In this document: piece after piece, positions 23,089-35,200 of the stretch
Layout of the letters: every line of letters begins with the position of its first letter
How positions within the stretch are numbered: the stretch's first letter is position 1
Source of the DNA: Eutrigla gurnardus
Taxonomy: Eukaryota; Chordata; Actinopteri; Perciformes; Triglidae
Reading direction: 5' to 3'
DNA: 64,000 nucleotides
NCBI GenBank assembly: GCA_963514095.1
Contig: OY741265.1
Span: 1,267,621 to 1,331,620, forward strand
Position numbers and translations under genes: made by a program
Notes under the pieces: model-generated
Told to the model about the DNA's origin: nothing
Database searches by the model: none
The model's input: the letters and a program-made list of their open reading frames with translations, nothing else

Positions 23089-26000
23089 ATGCAGGCGGAC
23101 TTTCGGGCTCCGCGGAGACGCACGCGGGTGTATGAGGAGTACGAGGCTCCGCTGCCGGTCAGCCGGAGTCCGGAGCAGAGGAGCGTCCTCCGGGCGGAGC
23201 TCATCAACCAACACGTGCTGGTCTGTCATCCGGACCACATCCAGAAGCTCTACAGCCAGGTCTGAGTTAGTCCACATCACGTAGAGACAGGTCTGAGTTA
23301 GTCCACATCATGTAAAACCAGTTCTTAGTCCACATCATGTAGAACCAGGTCTGAGTTAGTCCACATAACGTAAAACCAGGTGGGTCATTTCATCAAATTT
23401 CTGAATCTTCCCACCTGACCATCTCAGAATGTCCCCTGATTTTTTAAGTTTGGACCTGATACTTGTTGTCAGTTTTTTGGAATATGGCTCTGAAGTTGGG
23501 CAAAGATGTGTTTACTTCCATTTTAAGCCTTAATATCTGTGAAACTAATCATCTGAGAGAAACCATATTTTGTAGAATGTTTAAGCTAACACCAGAGATA
23601 GAGGCAGAAGTGATAGAAGTCTTTTATCTGTAAAAATGGGAGCTCAGCCATCCTTCAAATGTACTACTTTATTTCAACAAGCCTCATTTTAAGTACCTAC
23701 CATACTAGGTTATCATTGAGCTACACCCCTGATATTTCATGTTTGGAGGCTATTAGTAACAGATAAACACTGTAGAAATTTTGAAGGCCACAGGTGAGAT
23801 AGTTTTCCAGATATTGCTGTTTAAAAATGGCTTTTCAGAGCATGATGCCAAAAACCGTCTAAACTACCCTTCATTCAATGATGTTTCATGAGAAAACTGT
23901 TGACAGTAGAGACCTAATATTTTGGATTTGTCCTATTAACAAGTGTGTCTTTGTACTTTAATTTCTTCAGGACATTTTGAGATGGTCAGGTGGGAGGCAT
24001 TTGATGAAATGACACGGAATGACCCAGGTCTGAGTTAGGCCACATCGTGTAAAACCTGGTCTGACTTAATCCACCTCATGTTAAACCAAGTTTGAGTTGA
24101 TGTACATCAAGTGAGACCAGGTCTGAGTAAATCCATGTCCCATGAAACCAGGCCTGGGTTAATCCACGTCATTCGTAACCAGGTCTGAGTTAGTCCACAT
24201 CACGGTCTTGCTTTGTTTCAGGGTTACTTTGGTAAAGGCATGCTGTCCAGAGCCAGACCAGACCACAACATCTCTGACCAATGGGAACGTGAGTTTACAC
24301 CTACACCATGACATCATCATCAGTCGGGTCCAATCAATGCGGTTCATTGCAGCCAGCTGCTCTCTGTTTATGTTGCAGAACACGAAGGTGTGTTTCTACC
24401 TGTCGTCTCACAGTCCAGGCAAGTGACATCACATCCTGTATGTGCACATGGTGACATCACATCCTGTCTGTTCACATGATGACATCACATGTGAGGCTCG
24501 TAGCAGCTTTGTGCTACTAGAAAACTCTCCTGCTCCTCCTCCCCTGCAGGTACGATGAGCTCCTCAGGTGGGCGGGTTCGGCTCTCTCTTCTCAGGGATT
24601 GGATGGAGAAGCTGTCAATCAAACTCTGCTCAGCCTCTCTCAGCCAGTAGAGATGCAGGATGTGAGGACAGAGGTGGGAGGGGGGGAGTGTGTTAAGAGG
24701 AAGACGAGAGGGGGGGAGGATCCAGGACCAAACGGGGGAACCCGTCCCAACACCAAGAGGCTGCGGTTGGGGTCAGAGGTTGAGCCAGAGGCCAAGGGAA
24801 GCTGCAGGTAGAGTAGTTCTCTTCTCTGTCACCAGACTCCTCTGAAGAAACTTCCCATTTTAAATTCTGCTTTGTGTACTGGACTACACACTAACGTAGA
24901 AACTAAAACTTCACACTTTTTTATAAGTGGTACGCTGTTCTGCTAAATTTGGCAAGTTAATAATCACAATATTTCTTTTCTGTGGGTATAATGTTACACA
25001 TTTATCGTTCTGAGATTCAAGACAGCGTTCAGAGGAGTCTGATAATGAACTTCACTTCAAACTAAATCAGGTTGAAAGGGTCAGAAAAACAACATTCTCT
25101 CTTTTCCCCTTGACATTCAGGTCGGGCCCACAAGACTGTGACCCCGATCCCAGCTCAGATCAAGACTCTGACCGAGACCCTGACCCCGATCCCAGCTCAG
25201 ATCAAGACTCTGACCGAGACCCTGACCCCGATCCCAGCTCAGAGCTGGAGTCTGACTCCAACTCTGACTCTGATCCTGATCCTTTGGTTCCGGGTCCTGG
25301 TTTTGTCCTGGTGGTCTCTGAGAGTGAGGTGAGTCCGTAGACTTTTTCTCGACTAAGACCCGGCTGCAACGACTTGATGCTTCGTTGTGAACACAAAAAA
25401 TAAATTAACATGAATAATTTCTAGACATTAGATGTTTAAAACCTGGTTTGATATAATCTGTAATCTCTGTGTGTGCGTGTGTGTGTGTGTGTGTGTGTAG
25501 GATGGTGGGGGGGTCAGGGAGGTCCGCCGGACTCCGTTCTCTGTCACAGAGTACCTGCAGCTGAGTCTGGAGGAGGTAACACTAACCACCAGACTCACAC
25601 TCTCACCTCCAGTTTTAATTATTTACACAGCATAGTTTCTGTCCATACGTACTACATTACCCAAGAGCCTCAGCTGCCGAGGGAGCGTGAGTTGATTTGA
25701 ATGTGAATCTTTGATCAGAGTAGGTTATTAAAGGGTAATTCTGCAGGCAAACCATCAGTCACATGTTGAGTACCTGTCCATCAAGCCTGGACAGCAGGTA
25801 AGGGGCATGGCCTCATCAGCTGTCTGTCTGTCCCTACAGGCCTTCTTCCTGGTCTACAGTCTGGGCTGTCTGTCTGTCTACCTGCACCAGGTAATTGTAA
25901 TTGTAACTGTCTGCCTATTTGTCTGCATATCTACCCACCTACCTGTCTGTCTCTCTGTCTGTGCATGTCTGTCTGTCTGAGTTAAAGGATGACTGGTGAA

Positions 26001-26547
26001 TTTAAACTTATTTTCTTGCTTGTTTGACTTCCTATATTTTGATTTAAAAATAACAAAATAAAACTTCCTTTCAGGGCTGCATGGTGGTGTAGTGGGTAGC
26101 ACTGTCGCCTCACAGCAAGAGGGTCCCGGGTTCGATTCCCGGGTCGGCCCGGGTTCCTTCTGTGTGGAGTTTGCATGTTCTCCCCGTGTAAGCGTGGGTT
26201 CTCTCCGGGTTCTCCGGCTTCCTCCCACAGTCCAAAGACATGCAGGATGGGGATAGGTTCATTGGTGACTCTAAATGTCCCGTAGGTGTGAATGTGAATG
26301 TGAATGGTTGTTTGTCTCTACATGTCGGCCCTGTGATAGACTGGCGTCCTGTCCAGGTGTATGACATCACCCATATGAAATAATGTGATTGGTCAGGTGC
26401 CGTTGTCAATCATCCAGCTGTGGAGGAAGTTCCGGTCCCTTCGGCCGGACTTCATCAGCTCATTCGCAGCCTATCAGCACTTTCGAAGCAGGGGTTGGGT
26501 CCCTAAAGGGGGCAGCGGGGCCAAGTACGGCGTCGACCTCAGTAAGA

Positions 26548-26604
<57 letters not shown>

Positions 26605-29179
26605 AGGATAATCCCTGGGTAGGAAAGGGTTAGAAACCAGTGTCTGTGGTGACGTGAACCCACGATTCACAGCTGTCAATCATCGTAGACGTGAGATAAA
26701 CATGCCATCTGTCACATTTTATATGATTCACTTGTCTGTGTGTTTTTAGTGTTGTACAGGAAAGGACCACCTTTCTACCACGCCAGGTAACTCTCTGTCT
26801 CACACACACAGACACAGACACACACACACACACTTAGACTTTGGGACTGGTACCGAAATACTGTCCGCTTACCGTCAAACTCTGCGTTATTTTTCCGTAT
26901 TCTCCACACTAACAGGCGACCCCAAAGACTCGTGACCCCTGACTACAGAGATACCATGTGATACCAACGTCGTTATTCTATTGGCCCACAAGCCTCGCTA
27001 GAAGCCGCAGTCACACGTCACACATCTACACAGAGAACAACACATTCATTACGGACCGTCAACATCTTTTTAAATGATTAATTCACAATCAAAACATTTT
27101 TTTCACGAGAAGTGATACTTTGATTCTGCACCTTTCTAAAAAGCTCTGTGGATGTTTTTTTATTTATTTTTTTATTATTCGTTTAAATAAAAATGTTATC
27201 AATATGACCTTTAAAGAATATATATAATTTTTTTTCACTCAAAATTGTATTGAAACGAAATTGAAGTTCATTACACAGCACAACATACTGTATGTACTGT
27301 ACATAATTTTCTTATTTAAAAAAAAAATAAACAAAAATAATCCCCCCCCCCCCCCCCCCCCAAAAAATAATAAAAAAATAAATGATTAAATCCCCAGCCT
27401 GTGTACAAAAAGCACTTTTACATTTTTTAAATTATGTTTTCACTTTCAGTTTTTTCCACAAAGTAAAAAAAAGACTTTGTCTTTACGTCCTCTACAGAAA
27501 TATTCTCATTTATGCTAATTGTCTCCATTTCTCTTAGTTATTCAGTGGTGATTGAGCGGGTCGATGATGAGTTCAAGGGCTCGGCGCTGCGTCCGTTTTC
27601 GTGGCGTTCTCTGGCGGCTCTCAGCAGGATCACCTCCAACGTCTCCAAGGTAACGAGTCGTCAGACGACAGATCGGGTGAGATTTGATTGGGGTGTTTTA
27701 TTTCCCTGTGTTTGTCTTACAGGAGCTGATGTTGTGTTACATCATCTATCCAGCCGACCTATCAGAAGCCGAGCTGGACTCACCTGTCTGTCTGCGCAAA
27801 CTGAAGGTTCAGGTAGAAAACAGGAAGCGGCAGATATTCCACAAGTCAAATTGTTGAAGTTGATCGACAGAAAAGAATCACAAATTTAAACAATAGAAGA
27901 ATGTTTAAGTTATTTTCAGCTCATCGGTTTCATGTTTTAAATCTATCTAACTTTTTTTTAGGTTTTAAAGATTAAAATGCGAAAACAAAGCTGATTTTTC
28001 ACTGTTGATTTATAGATAAAAATAATAATAATCAACACCAAGAATCTTCGGTGCTCTGATGTGGAGATGTTTGAACGGTCAATGTTGATGCTGGACAGAA
28101 AACAGGAGCCAATCAGACCTGTTGATATGAATGTTAAAGTGTCAGTCTGTAACATTTACATCTATTTAATTGTCTTTAAAGTTCCTATCTATCAAAGAGT
28201 GAGTTATAACAATGGTTTTTGATCACATGACCCACTAATGAAAGTGCTTGTTGCTGCTTTGCCTAGAAATAGGATCTCTGTGGCGACACAGTTTTATCTT
28301 TTTCCATCAGTCGGCAGCGGTTGGTGGTTGGCGGTTCTGCAGGTGGAGCTCCTCACGGAAGGATGCTGCGTTTACTTGTAATAGGAAATCGGTAACTTCC
28401 AACTGCTGAGTCGGGCTCCCTCTAGTCCAAAGTGTTTGAGGTACATTTCATTACTGCTGACTCACAATGGAGGATCAACAGAGAAAGAAGACCATTCAAC
28501 TTCCAGTCCAAGAACATTAAACAACAAACTAATGGAAGTGAAGAAGGAAAGTCATCAAGAAGCAAAATGACCGCCAACGAGGGGAAACCAGGATCACAAC
28601 TGACGTCATACAGAAGACACTGTTGGGTTTCTAAAGGAACTCTGGGAGATGAAGTCCCAGAGGCTCATCTGCAGTTACATTTCCCGCCAAAGAGGAGAAC
28701 TGACCCGCCCGCAAATGACTCAGAGTATCATCAAAAATATTGTGGTTTGACTCGTAACTTATTTGGGATCAGCACGCGCATCATTGGCCGTCGCTATTTA
28801 GAACGGTTTCGCTAAACTGTTCTTCAGACTCGAACGCCGTGAACGGGCGGGAAGGAGCCGGTGTGTCGCGGCCTGCAGTGAAACCCCGTGATTGAGACGC
28901 ATATTCCCAATTTCCTGTATGTCCAGAGAGATTGCTCCTGAAAATGCTTCATTCAGAAAACGGTTAAATTGGGATGATCAAAAACAGGATGTGCCGTTTA
29001 CATGACCTGTTTCAAAGTGGGAATAAAGAGCTTTCACTGACGAAACATTTCATGTGTGTTCAAGATGTTTGATCAAACAAAAGAGGAAAGTGAGTGAAAC
29101 GCGTGTTTTCTATCAACAGGAAGTGATCGTCAGCAGGTGGGTTTCCTCCAGAGAGCGAGCGGAGCAGGACGACATCTGA
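23089..29179 (+). CDS. tsen2: tRNA-splicing endonuclease subunit Sen2
   Basis: Coding exons 23089-23259, 24222-24288, 24379-24418, 24550-24807, 25121-25328, 25501-25575, 25840-25890, 26397-26541, 26750-26786, 27538-27649, 27723-27812 and 29120-29179 join in frame to 437 residues (human about 465). The N-terminus carries YFGKGMLSRARP, the centre an acidic linker, and the C-terminus the endonuclease fold: YLQLSLEEAFFLVYSLGCL, then KYGVDL and LYRKGPPFYHASYSVV. By alignment with human Y369/H377/K416, the catalytic triad is Y341, H349 and K388, all present. The enzyme cuts the 5' splice site of pre-tRNA introns in the nuclear TSEN complex with Tsen34, Tsen54 and Tsen15. Oddities: intron 3 begins GCAAGT (GC-AG type); exon 5 contains a 42-bp in-frame tandem repeat; intron 1 carries a fold-back element. 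The start is the first ATG in a GC-rich leader. Confidence 0.95.
23258..24210. repeat. ~33-bp tandem repeat in tsen2 intron 1, interrupted by a transposon
   Basis: Units of AGGTCTGAGTTAGTCCACAT with CATGTAAAACC occur from 23258 to 23381 and again from 24026 to 24206. The fold-back element sits between the two blocks. The first unit begins at the exon 1 donor, so the repeat includes the splice junction CAGGTCTGAGT. Confidence 0.8.
23382..24025. mobile_element. Fold-back element, copy 2 (internally deleted)
   Basis: Same family as 21373-22869. It starts GGGTCATTTCATCAAATTT and ends AAATGACACGGAATGACCC. It keeps only about 55 bp of the left arm and almost the whole right arm. A 4-bp word AGGT flanks both ends, a possible target duplication. 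Confidence 0.75.
25138..25240 (+). repeat. 42-bp in-frame coding minisatellite in tsen2 exon 5
   Basis: Three starts of the same unit at 25141, 25183 and 25225 encode the 14-residue repeat DPDPSSDQDSDRDP (two full units and a partial one). The unit length is a multiple of three, so copy changes keep the frame. It lies in the variable linker between the N-terminal motif and the catalytic domain. Confidence 0.9.
26073..26357 (+). repeat. Dispersed SINE-like repeat with tRNA-like head
   Basis: Begins GGCTGCATGGTGGTGTAGTG, has a B-box-like GGGTTCGATTCCCGG at about 26128, and continues through GTTTGCATGTTCTCCCCGTG and CTCCCACAGTCCAAAGACAT to GACTGGCGTCCTGTCC. This is a very common interspersed sequence in fish. 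It ends about 40 bp before tsen2 exon 8. I do not assign a family name. Confidence 0.75.
26550..26602. repeat. (AC)n microsatellite at the start of tsen2 intron 8
   Basis: About 26 AC units beginning 9 bases after the exon 8 donor. Confidence 0.9.
27343..27361. repeat. C19 homopolymer in tsen2 intron 9
   Basis: Nineteen C in a row inside an A/T-rich stretch. Confidence 0.85.
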
Positions 29180-29378
29180 TTGGCTGACGGGAGACTTCAG
29201 AAACTGATGATGTCACTGAGTGATGTCCCAAAGAGACTGTCCACATGAGCCAAAAGAGGCTGAAACTATTTGTGTGGGTCAGAAACTAGAAGACAACATG
29301 AAGTCTGAGTGACGCTGCCTGAGTCCTCACAAGGAGCTGAAGCCCGCTGAGGTGTGTGTGTGCTGCTGCATGTTGAAC

Positions 29379-29384
29379 AATAAA
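29379..29384 (+). terminator. Polyadenylation signal AATAAA for tsen2
   Basis: Canonical hexamer 200 bp after the tsen2 stop codon, with a T/G-containing stretch (CATGTTTTATATGTGACC) about 40 bp further on. Confidence 0.6.
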
Positions 29385-29689
29385 AGACAAATCAAAGAGC
29401 TGCATGGCGTGTCATCACCTCATGTTTTATATGTGACCACCTTTCAATAATATGAACTGTCCATGAGGGTTAATCATTTCGAATTCAATATTCTTTATTG
29501 GAATGACATGAACAGATTTGTGCTGACAAAACAAAAAGTCAAATAAAGCATTTTGAACGATTGTAATATTTCAGGGAGAGTGGGGACATCTAACAAATGC
29601 TATTTTTATGTATTGAAGGTATTAATATTTTAAATTATATGTTTTACATATAAATGCTGTTTCTTGCTGGAATAACCTCACTTCAGACT

Positions 29690-30295
29690 GGAAGAAAATG
29701 TGGTGCTTACCTTCTAAATATTTGATCTTAAATAAGGTTAAGGAAGTGACTTTTGAAATGACTCATCTTTTTTATCCCACCAAGTTATTTTTTTTTTACA
29801 GAGATATAAAAAAAAAGGACATTGATGTGAATTGCTCATTTTGTCAAATGCATCCTAAAGATTTATGTCATCTTTTTTTGGTCTTGTCCCCATTCTTTTT
29901 TTAAAGATATATGTACATTTATTTCTCAATATGTCGACTCTGAATTTTCCCTTACATATGAAAATGTATTGTTGGTGGGTTTTTTTTCCTCGACCAAACC
30001 AAACCAATACTATATTATACATTTGTTACAATTTGCAAAGATTAATATACATAAATCTAAATGTTCAATTCATAAACCACTTTTTAATCTTAGAAATTGA
30101 ATTCAAACAATACATTAAGTAAATTTTAAATGATAAAGAAAGCAGTTAAAACCCTGAATCTGTGTCTGTATAACATTTTTCTGGATATATTGTGATCCCC
30201 TGGTATGTCTGCTGTTATTCTCTTTATGTTGTATGTTTACCATGCTGTCTGATTATTGTCACGGTGAATAAATAGAAGGTTAAAAATAAATAAAT
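29690..30295 (+). pseudogene. 3' end of an L1-type LINE (ORF2 C-terminus remnant)
   Basis: A plus-strand frame from 29698 reads to VNCSFCQMHPKDLCHLFLVLS, matching the cysteine/histidine C-terminal motif of fish L1-like ORF2 proteins. After a frameshift, a second frame gives VFFPRPNQTNTILYIC. It closes with an A-rich tail of AATAAATA units at about 30270-30297. 5'-truncated and disabled. Confidence 0.6.
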
Positions 30296-30414
30296 ACAAA
30301 ACAGCCAGTAGAAAAATCCTTCATAGTGATAGTTTCTACTTTGAGTACATTTTAGTGTACTTTCTCAATTTCACTAGAGAAAGAAGTTGAATCTTTTTTG
30401 AACACAGCGTCACC

Positions 30415-30960
30415 GCTGTGTTATGATCTCGCCGGTGGGCCGCTCTCGCGATAACACCGAGGTTTCCCCCTGGTTGCTGCAGCGCCATTTCAGCGCGGAC
30501 GTCGTCGCGAGGACAGCGACCGAGGAGCGACCGTTAACCGGAGAGAGCGACGGTCTGCCGGCTACCATCGTCCTACCCGCCGTGTTTCCAGGTAAAAACT
30601 CCACTCTGCCCCTCGCTATTCTACCCGGTAGGTACCGGGGAAACACCTGCTGGGCTCCGGCTCGCTGTTCCACACCGACCCCCCACCCCCCCCCCTCCTC
30701 CCGAGCTAGCAGCTAACGTTAGCTCTTGTATGTATGTATGTGTGTGTGTGTGGGCGCGCGCGGTGTAGCTCACCTGGCGGAAACCCGGTGGAGGTCACGG
30801 CACCGCGCCGACCGACTCACCGGGCTCACGTTAACCGGGGATGAGCGGAGAGGCCGCCCGGTGGTTTGTTCCAGCGGGACGCCGAGCGCCGTGTTAGCTG
30901 AGTGGCTAACGGCTAAGTTAACCTCCGGGCTGTAAGCTAGCTCTCTGCGTGGCTCTGTCA
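30415..30960 (+). promoter_or_regulatory. CpG-rich promoter and noncoding first exon of rbm39
   Basis: A CpG-dense block in AT-rich surroundings. A good donor, CCAG then GTAAAA, at 30592 suggests a noncoding first exon ending at 30591, to be spliced to the coding exon that starts at 32196. The 97-residue open frame starting at 30423 is an upstream frame without recognisable homology. Transcription start was not determined. Confidence 0.55.
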
Positions 30961-31407
30961 AGTACTTTAGTAATATAGTATCAAAATATATATACGCTAT
31001 TTGTATTGTTTTGATGGAAGTATTATTTACTTTTAGTCAAAGTGTGATGAGTATGGAAGTACTCGGACTCAAAGTATTCAGGGAAACAAACTACTCTGAA
31101 TATATTGAACCGTTTGGATTAAACTGTTAAATAATATAAAGTACAAGCAGCTTTTAATGTAGTTTAATCTTTAATAGTTTGTTTTTTTAATCTATTGATC
31201 ACGTGTTGCAGCAGTAACAACTACAGAAATGTACTGACTGAACCGTCTTTTGTAGCCTCCGACACCGACCACGTGCACATCTGATCGATTCGTTTCTGAT
31301 CGATAATTGTTCCACATGACGACGTTTCGACTTTTAACTCGATTGTGAATATCTTATAATTTAATAGAGGTAGAAACAGCTGATGCCCATAACACTTTTG
31401 ATGTTTG

Positions 31408-31409
<2 letters not shown>

Positions 31410-31450
<41 letters not shown>
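31410..31450. repeat. (GT)n microsatellite in rbm39 intron 1
   Basis: About 20 GT units. Confidence 0.85.
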
Positions 31451-31451
<1 letters not shown>

Positions 31452-32098
31452 TGACCATCACTATTCAGTGATGACGCAGCAGAAACCGTTCACTGTCTGT
31501 GGACAAAATGAGGAGATAATATATTGTATATAATTATTACATGGCATGATTATAGGTAATATAAGATAATACATGTCAATCAATTTATTAATTGTCTCCC
31601 AAAGGGCAAAAACATACAGTATGTAAACTCGTTCACCGATGGCCTCCACACGGCTTAATCGATTAATTGATTAAGCTCCATTGGAGCAGGTTAAAAGTGT
31701 CCACTGTGACGCCACGGGGCCTTTAAATGCTACCATAACAAATGTTGAGTTTCAATGAGCAACATAACCACAACAATATAATGTACATCACTATGAGCAG
31801 AGTCATTATTGATCCCCAGAGGGAGATTCAGCTGATCCATTGATCTCTGTGGTTATTAACCCCCTCAGTTCCACCGCTTAAGAGAAACGACTGGGTTTTT
31901 ATCTTGCTGTTTATCGGCAGATCAATAGCCCTCGTCCTTGTGTTCAGATCACACTGATTGTTTGTAACCTCTGTGTTGTCATGGCGACCGTTGCTGGTAG
32001 AGGCTGTGAAGAGTTGACTGAATGCATGTTGACTTTACACGTTTATGATGTCGGAAAGATAAGGGAGCGGTTCATTTGAGTAAAAGTTTCACTCAATA

Positions 32099-32109
32099 TT
32101 TCTCTCTCT

Positions 32110-32183
<74 letters not shown>

Positions 32184-32190
32184 GTGTGCG
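32099..32190. repeat. (TC)n(TG)n microsatellite immediately before rbm39 exon 2
   Basis: About 40 TG units end only a few bases before the exon 2 acceptor (TGCAG at 32191-32195), so the repeat supplies the pyrimidine-containing tract. TG-rich tracts near acceptors can bind TDP-43/CELF-type proteins; that role here is inference. Confidence 0.85.
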
Positions 32191-32207
32191 TGCAGACCAG
32201 CAGCAGG

Positions 32208-35200
32208 ATGGCAGATGACTTGGACATCGAGGCGATGCTGGATGCTCCATACAGGAAGGTGAGACTTGGTCTGTCCGGTGGTTTTGAGACTCAGCCAGAC
32301 TCTACTGCTCCTCACAGCTCACATAGAACCACATCTGGCCGGGGTCCCATCCGGTCTCTACTGCTCCTTGTAGAACCACATGTGACGGAGGTCCCATCCG
32401 GTCTCTACTGCTCCTTGTAGAACCACATGTGACGGAGGTCCCATCAGGTCTCTGCTGCTCCTCACATAGAACCACATCTGGCTGGGGTCCCATCAGGTCT
32501 CTGCTGCTCCTCACATAGAACCACATCTGGCCGGCCTCCCATCAGGTCTCTACTGCTCCTCACATAGAACCACATCTGAGACACGTCAAAATGCACAATA
32601 GGGGTATTTGACGTATATATCGGAACAGAATGTTATAAGCACCTTCAGGCATCAAACCCCTCACTGACTTCCAAGACGAGGGATCCACTAAAACACAAAC
32701 TAATTTGAGGACAATAACTTTAATGATTGTAATAACGACCAGGTTAGATCTCAGTTCCCAGAGACTCTTTCATATCCATATAAGGTGAATATATTTGTTA
32801 TAACTGAATATTTTTAATTTGAACAAAATTGTTTGCTGTTATTTTGGATTTGAAGACGGTGAAAGAGGTGAGCAGAAAAACAAAGACGAGGCCGTCTGCC
32901 TCACTCATGGTCACATTTGGTTTACTGGTCCAGTGTTTGGCTCAATAACCGGGTTCACATTTTTGTCAGCAGCCCAACCCCAGTGGTGAGTATCTGAGCA
33001 GTAGAGTCAGGCTGATGATGATGATGAAGATGATGATGATGATGGCGTTCTTTCATGAATAAATGCCCGTCTATCTCTCTTTGTAGACTTCCCTAACGAT
33101 TTCTCACCTCTACTCCCCTGACTGCCAGTGTGATCTGTCACAAACATGAAGGTAGTAACTGTACTGTGGTCCCCATGGTAACATGACTGTGGTTCCCTTG
33201 GTAACTCTAAACCTGTTACCTGGTCTGGTCTGACCTGGTCTGGCTTTAGTGTGGAGGGTTTGACCTTGGTTCTGGTTGGGCTCAGATGAGTGATTGAGAC
33301 TCCTGTCTGCTTCAGGGCCCTTCAGAGGAGTCCCAGAACCCTAAACCAGCACACTACAGCATCCAACCGGCTGAGGAAGAGCTGGACTCCGGAGCCTGTC
33401 TGCTGCCGGAGCTCCGGCTTCCCCCCTCCCCCCACACATACAGGAGTTCTGGGACTGACTGACTGACCAAGACTGACCCCAGACTGCCCCCCCTCCTACA
33501 GAACAGACTGTTTGAATGCCCCCCCACCCCTCACCCCGCCCGGTAATGTTGCATCTGCCTCCTCATGCTGTTCTCTTGTCGATCTTAGGAGGACTCAAAG
33601 AACCAGAGCCCCAACGGACAGGAGGAACGCACCAAGAGGTAAACACGCCTGTCCACCTGTCTGTCTACCCGTCTGTCTGTCCACCCGTATTTGTATAGAA
33701 TGTATACATATTTTACATCCCATGTGGGATTATGGGAAATGGGGTTTGTTAAAGGCTGCTAAAAACAGAAGGCGTAAATAACCTTGAATAAATATGAACC
33801 ATCTTTACTCACCACAGCACTTCCTGATGAGTCTGCTGGACTGCTCTGATCTGGTCCTGCAGAGTCAGGTGTTCTGGTCCCGGTGTTGTCTTGCTGACTG
33901 ACGTTTTCTTACTCCTGGAACAGAACCCAGAAGTTCTGGCTTCTTGTTGTATTTAAGGCCTTGTTCAGCTCAAATAATTTTGTTGGCATGTTCAGAATTA
34001 TTTTAGAAGGTCTGCAAAGAACGCATTTAATGGAATATCTGATAATTGGAGCCAAACCACTTTCCCGTCAGATTTCTAAAGATTCGTCTTGAGTCCATTA
34101 TGCTCTGGTCGCTCAAATCAGATTTCAAAGTGTGGAAGTGCTGCTACGAGCAGAGCAACCCAAATAAATGGTCTGTTGGCACTCTTTCGCCCGCCTCCTC
34201 CATCGCTGTGGTGGTCTGGTTCTACGGAGGTCAGCACTACAACTTGACCTGATTGCTTTTCGGGGGTGAATCCTCTCTTCTTTGAGACCCTTACCAGGCT
34301 TGACACAAATTGAATTTGATCACATGCAGATGACAGGCTTCCTTCAGACTGAAGGAAAATCCAGATCTTGAAGACAGACTAAGTGTTGGGCTGTCTGAGT
34401 CTGATGTGAGGTCAGACTTCTTACTGATGACTTTAATATGTTTTGTGTATTTTAGGGTTAGGCCGATGTCCGGTTTCACCGGTTTGGTTCGTAGTATGGC
34501 TAAACCAGGCTTGATTTCTGTAAACCGGTTGAACCAGAATTTGTCCTTATGACACGTTCTTTCATTAGTAACAAGCAGCAATAATGACAGGTGATTAAAA
34601 TAATATTGTGTTGATGTATAAACGGATCAGCGAGTCGACCGGTGTGTAAAGCGCAGCCGCTCTGCTGCCGAGCGAGCCGAGGCCGGAAGACAGACACACA
34701 ATTGAGTCGAGGTGGGAGATGCCACGCTGTACCTTGTGTTTCTTTACATTGAAGTTTTGAAGATGTGTTGCTAGGCGACGCTTCACAGGGGCATTTAACG
34801 AGCTGAGAATGTTGATCTGAAGAAGATTAAAAGCTGCTAGTTGCTCGAACGAGGCGGCTGGTCTATCAGCAACACGTTTATGATGCACAGCAACTTCGCT
34901 TGTTGAAGAGTCGTGTAAATATGCGAGACGAGCGAAAGTTCACCTTTTCACAGTTGTTTTGAAGCCACAGGCTAATCGGAATTCTGACGCTCATTGAACA
35001 CGTCACACGGCCGGCAGCGTCTCGCTCGTTCCCCAAAGCTGTGATGTTTTGTATAAAGAGACGCGGCATATTCTTGACTCTCCTTTGACGTGTTTACGGC
35101 TCAATCTTCTGTGTAAAAAAACGGTTCGGTCTGGTCTTATTACCAAGCTTACTATCAGACCGGTTTGAAAATGTTTAAACTAGTGTATTTTAATACTTTG

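Noticed and set aside
26110..26230. A tRNA gene suggested by the B-box-like sequence
   Set aside because: There is no complete cloverleaf; it is the head of a dispersed SINE-like repeat.
28432..28815. 127-codon frame in tsen2 intron 11
   Set aside because: No recognisable domain; no splice continuity with the neighbouring tsen2 exons, which join in frame without it.
30423..30716. 97-codon frame as a separate gene
   Set aside because: It spans the CpG island and the likely noncoding first exon and donor of rbm39; no domain recognised.
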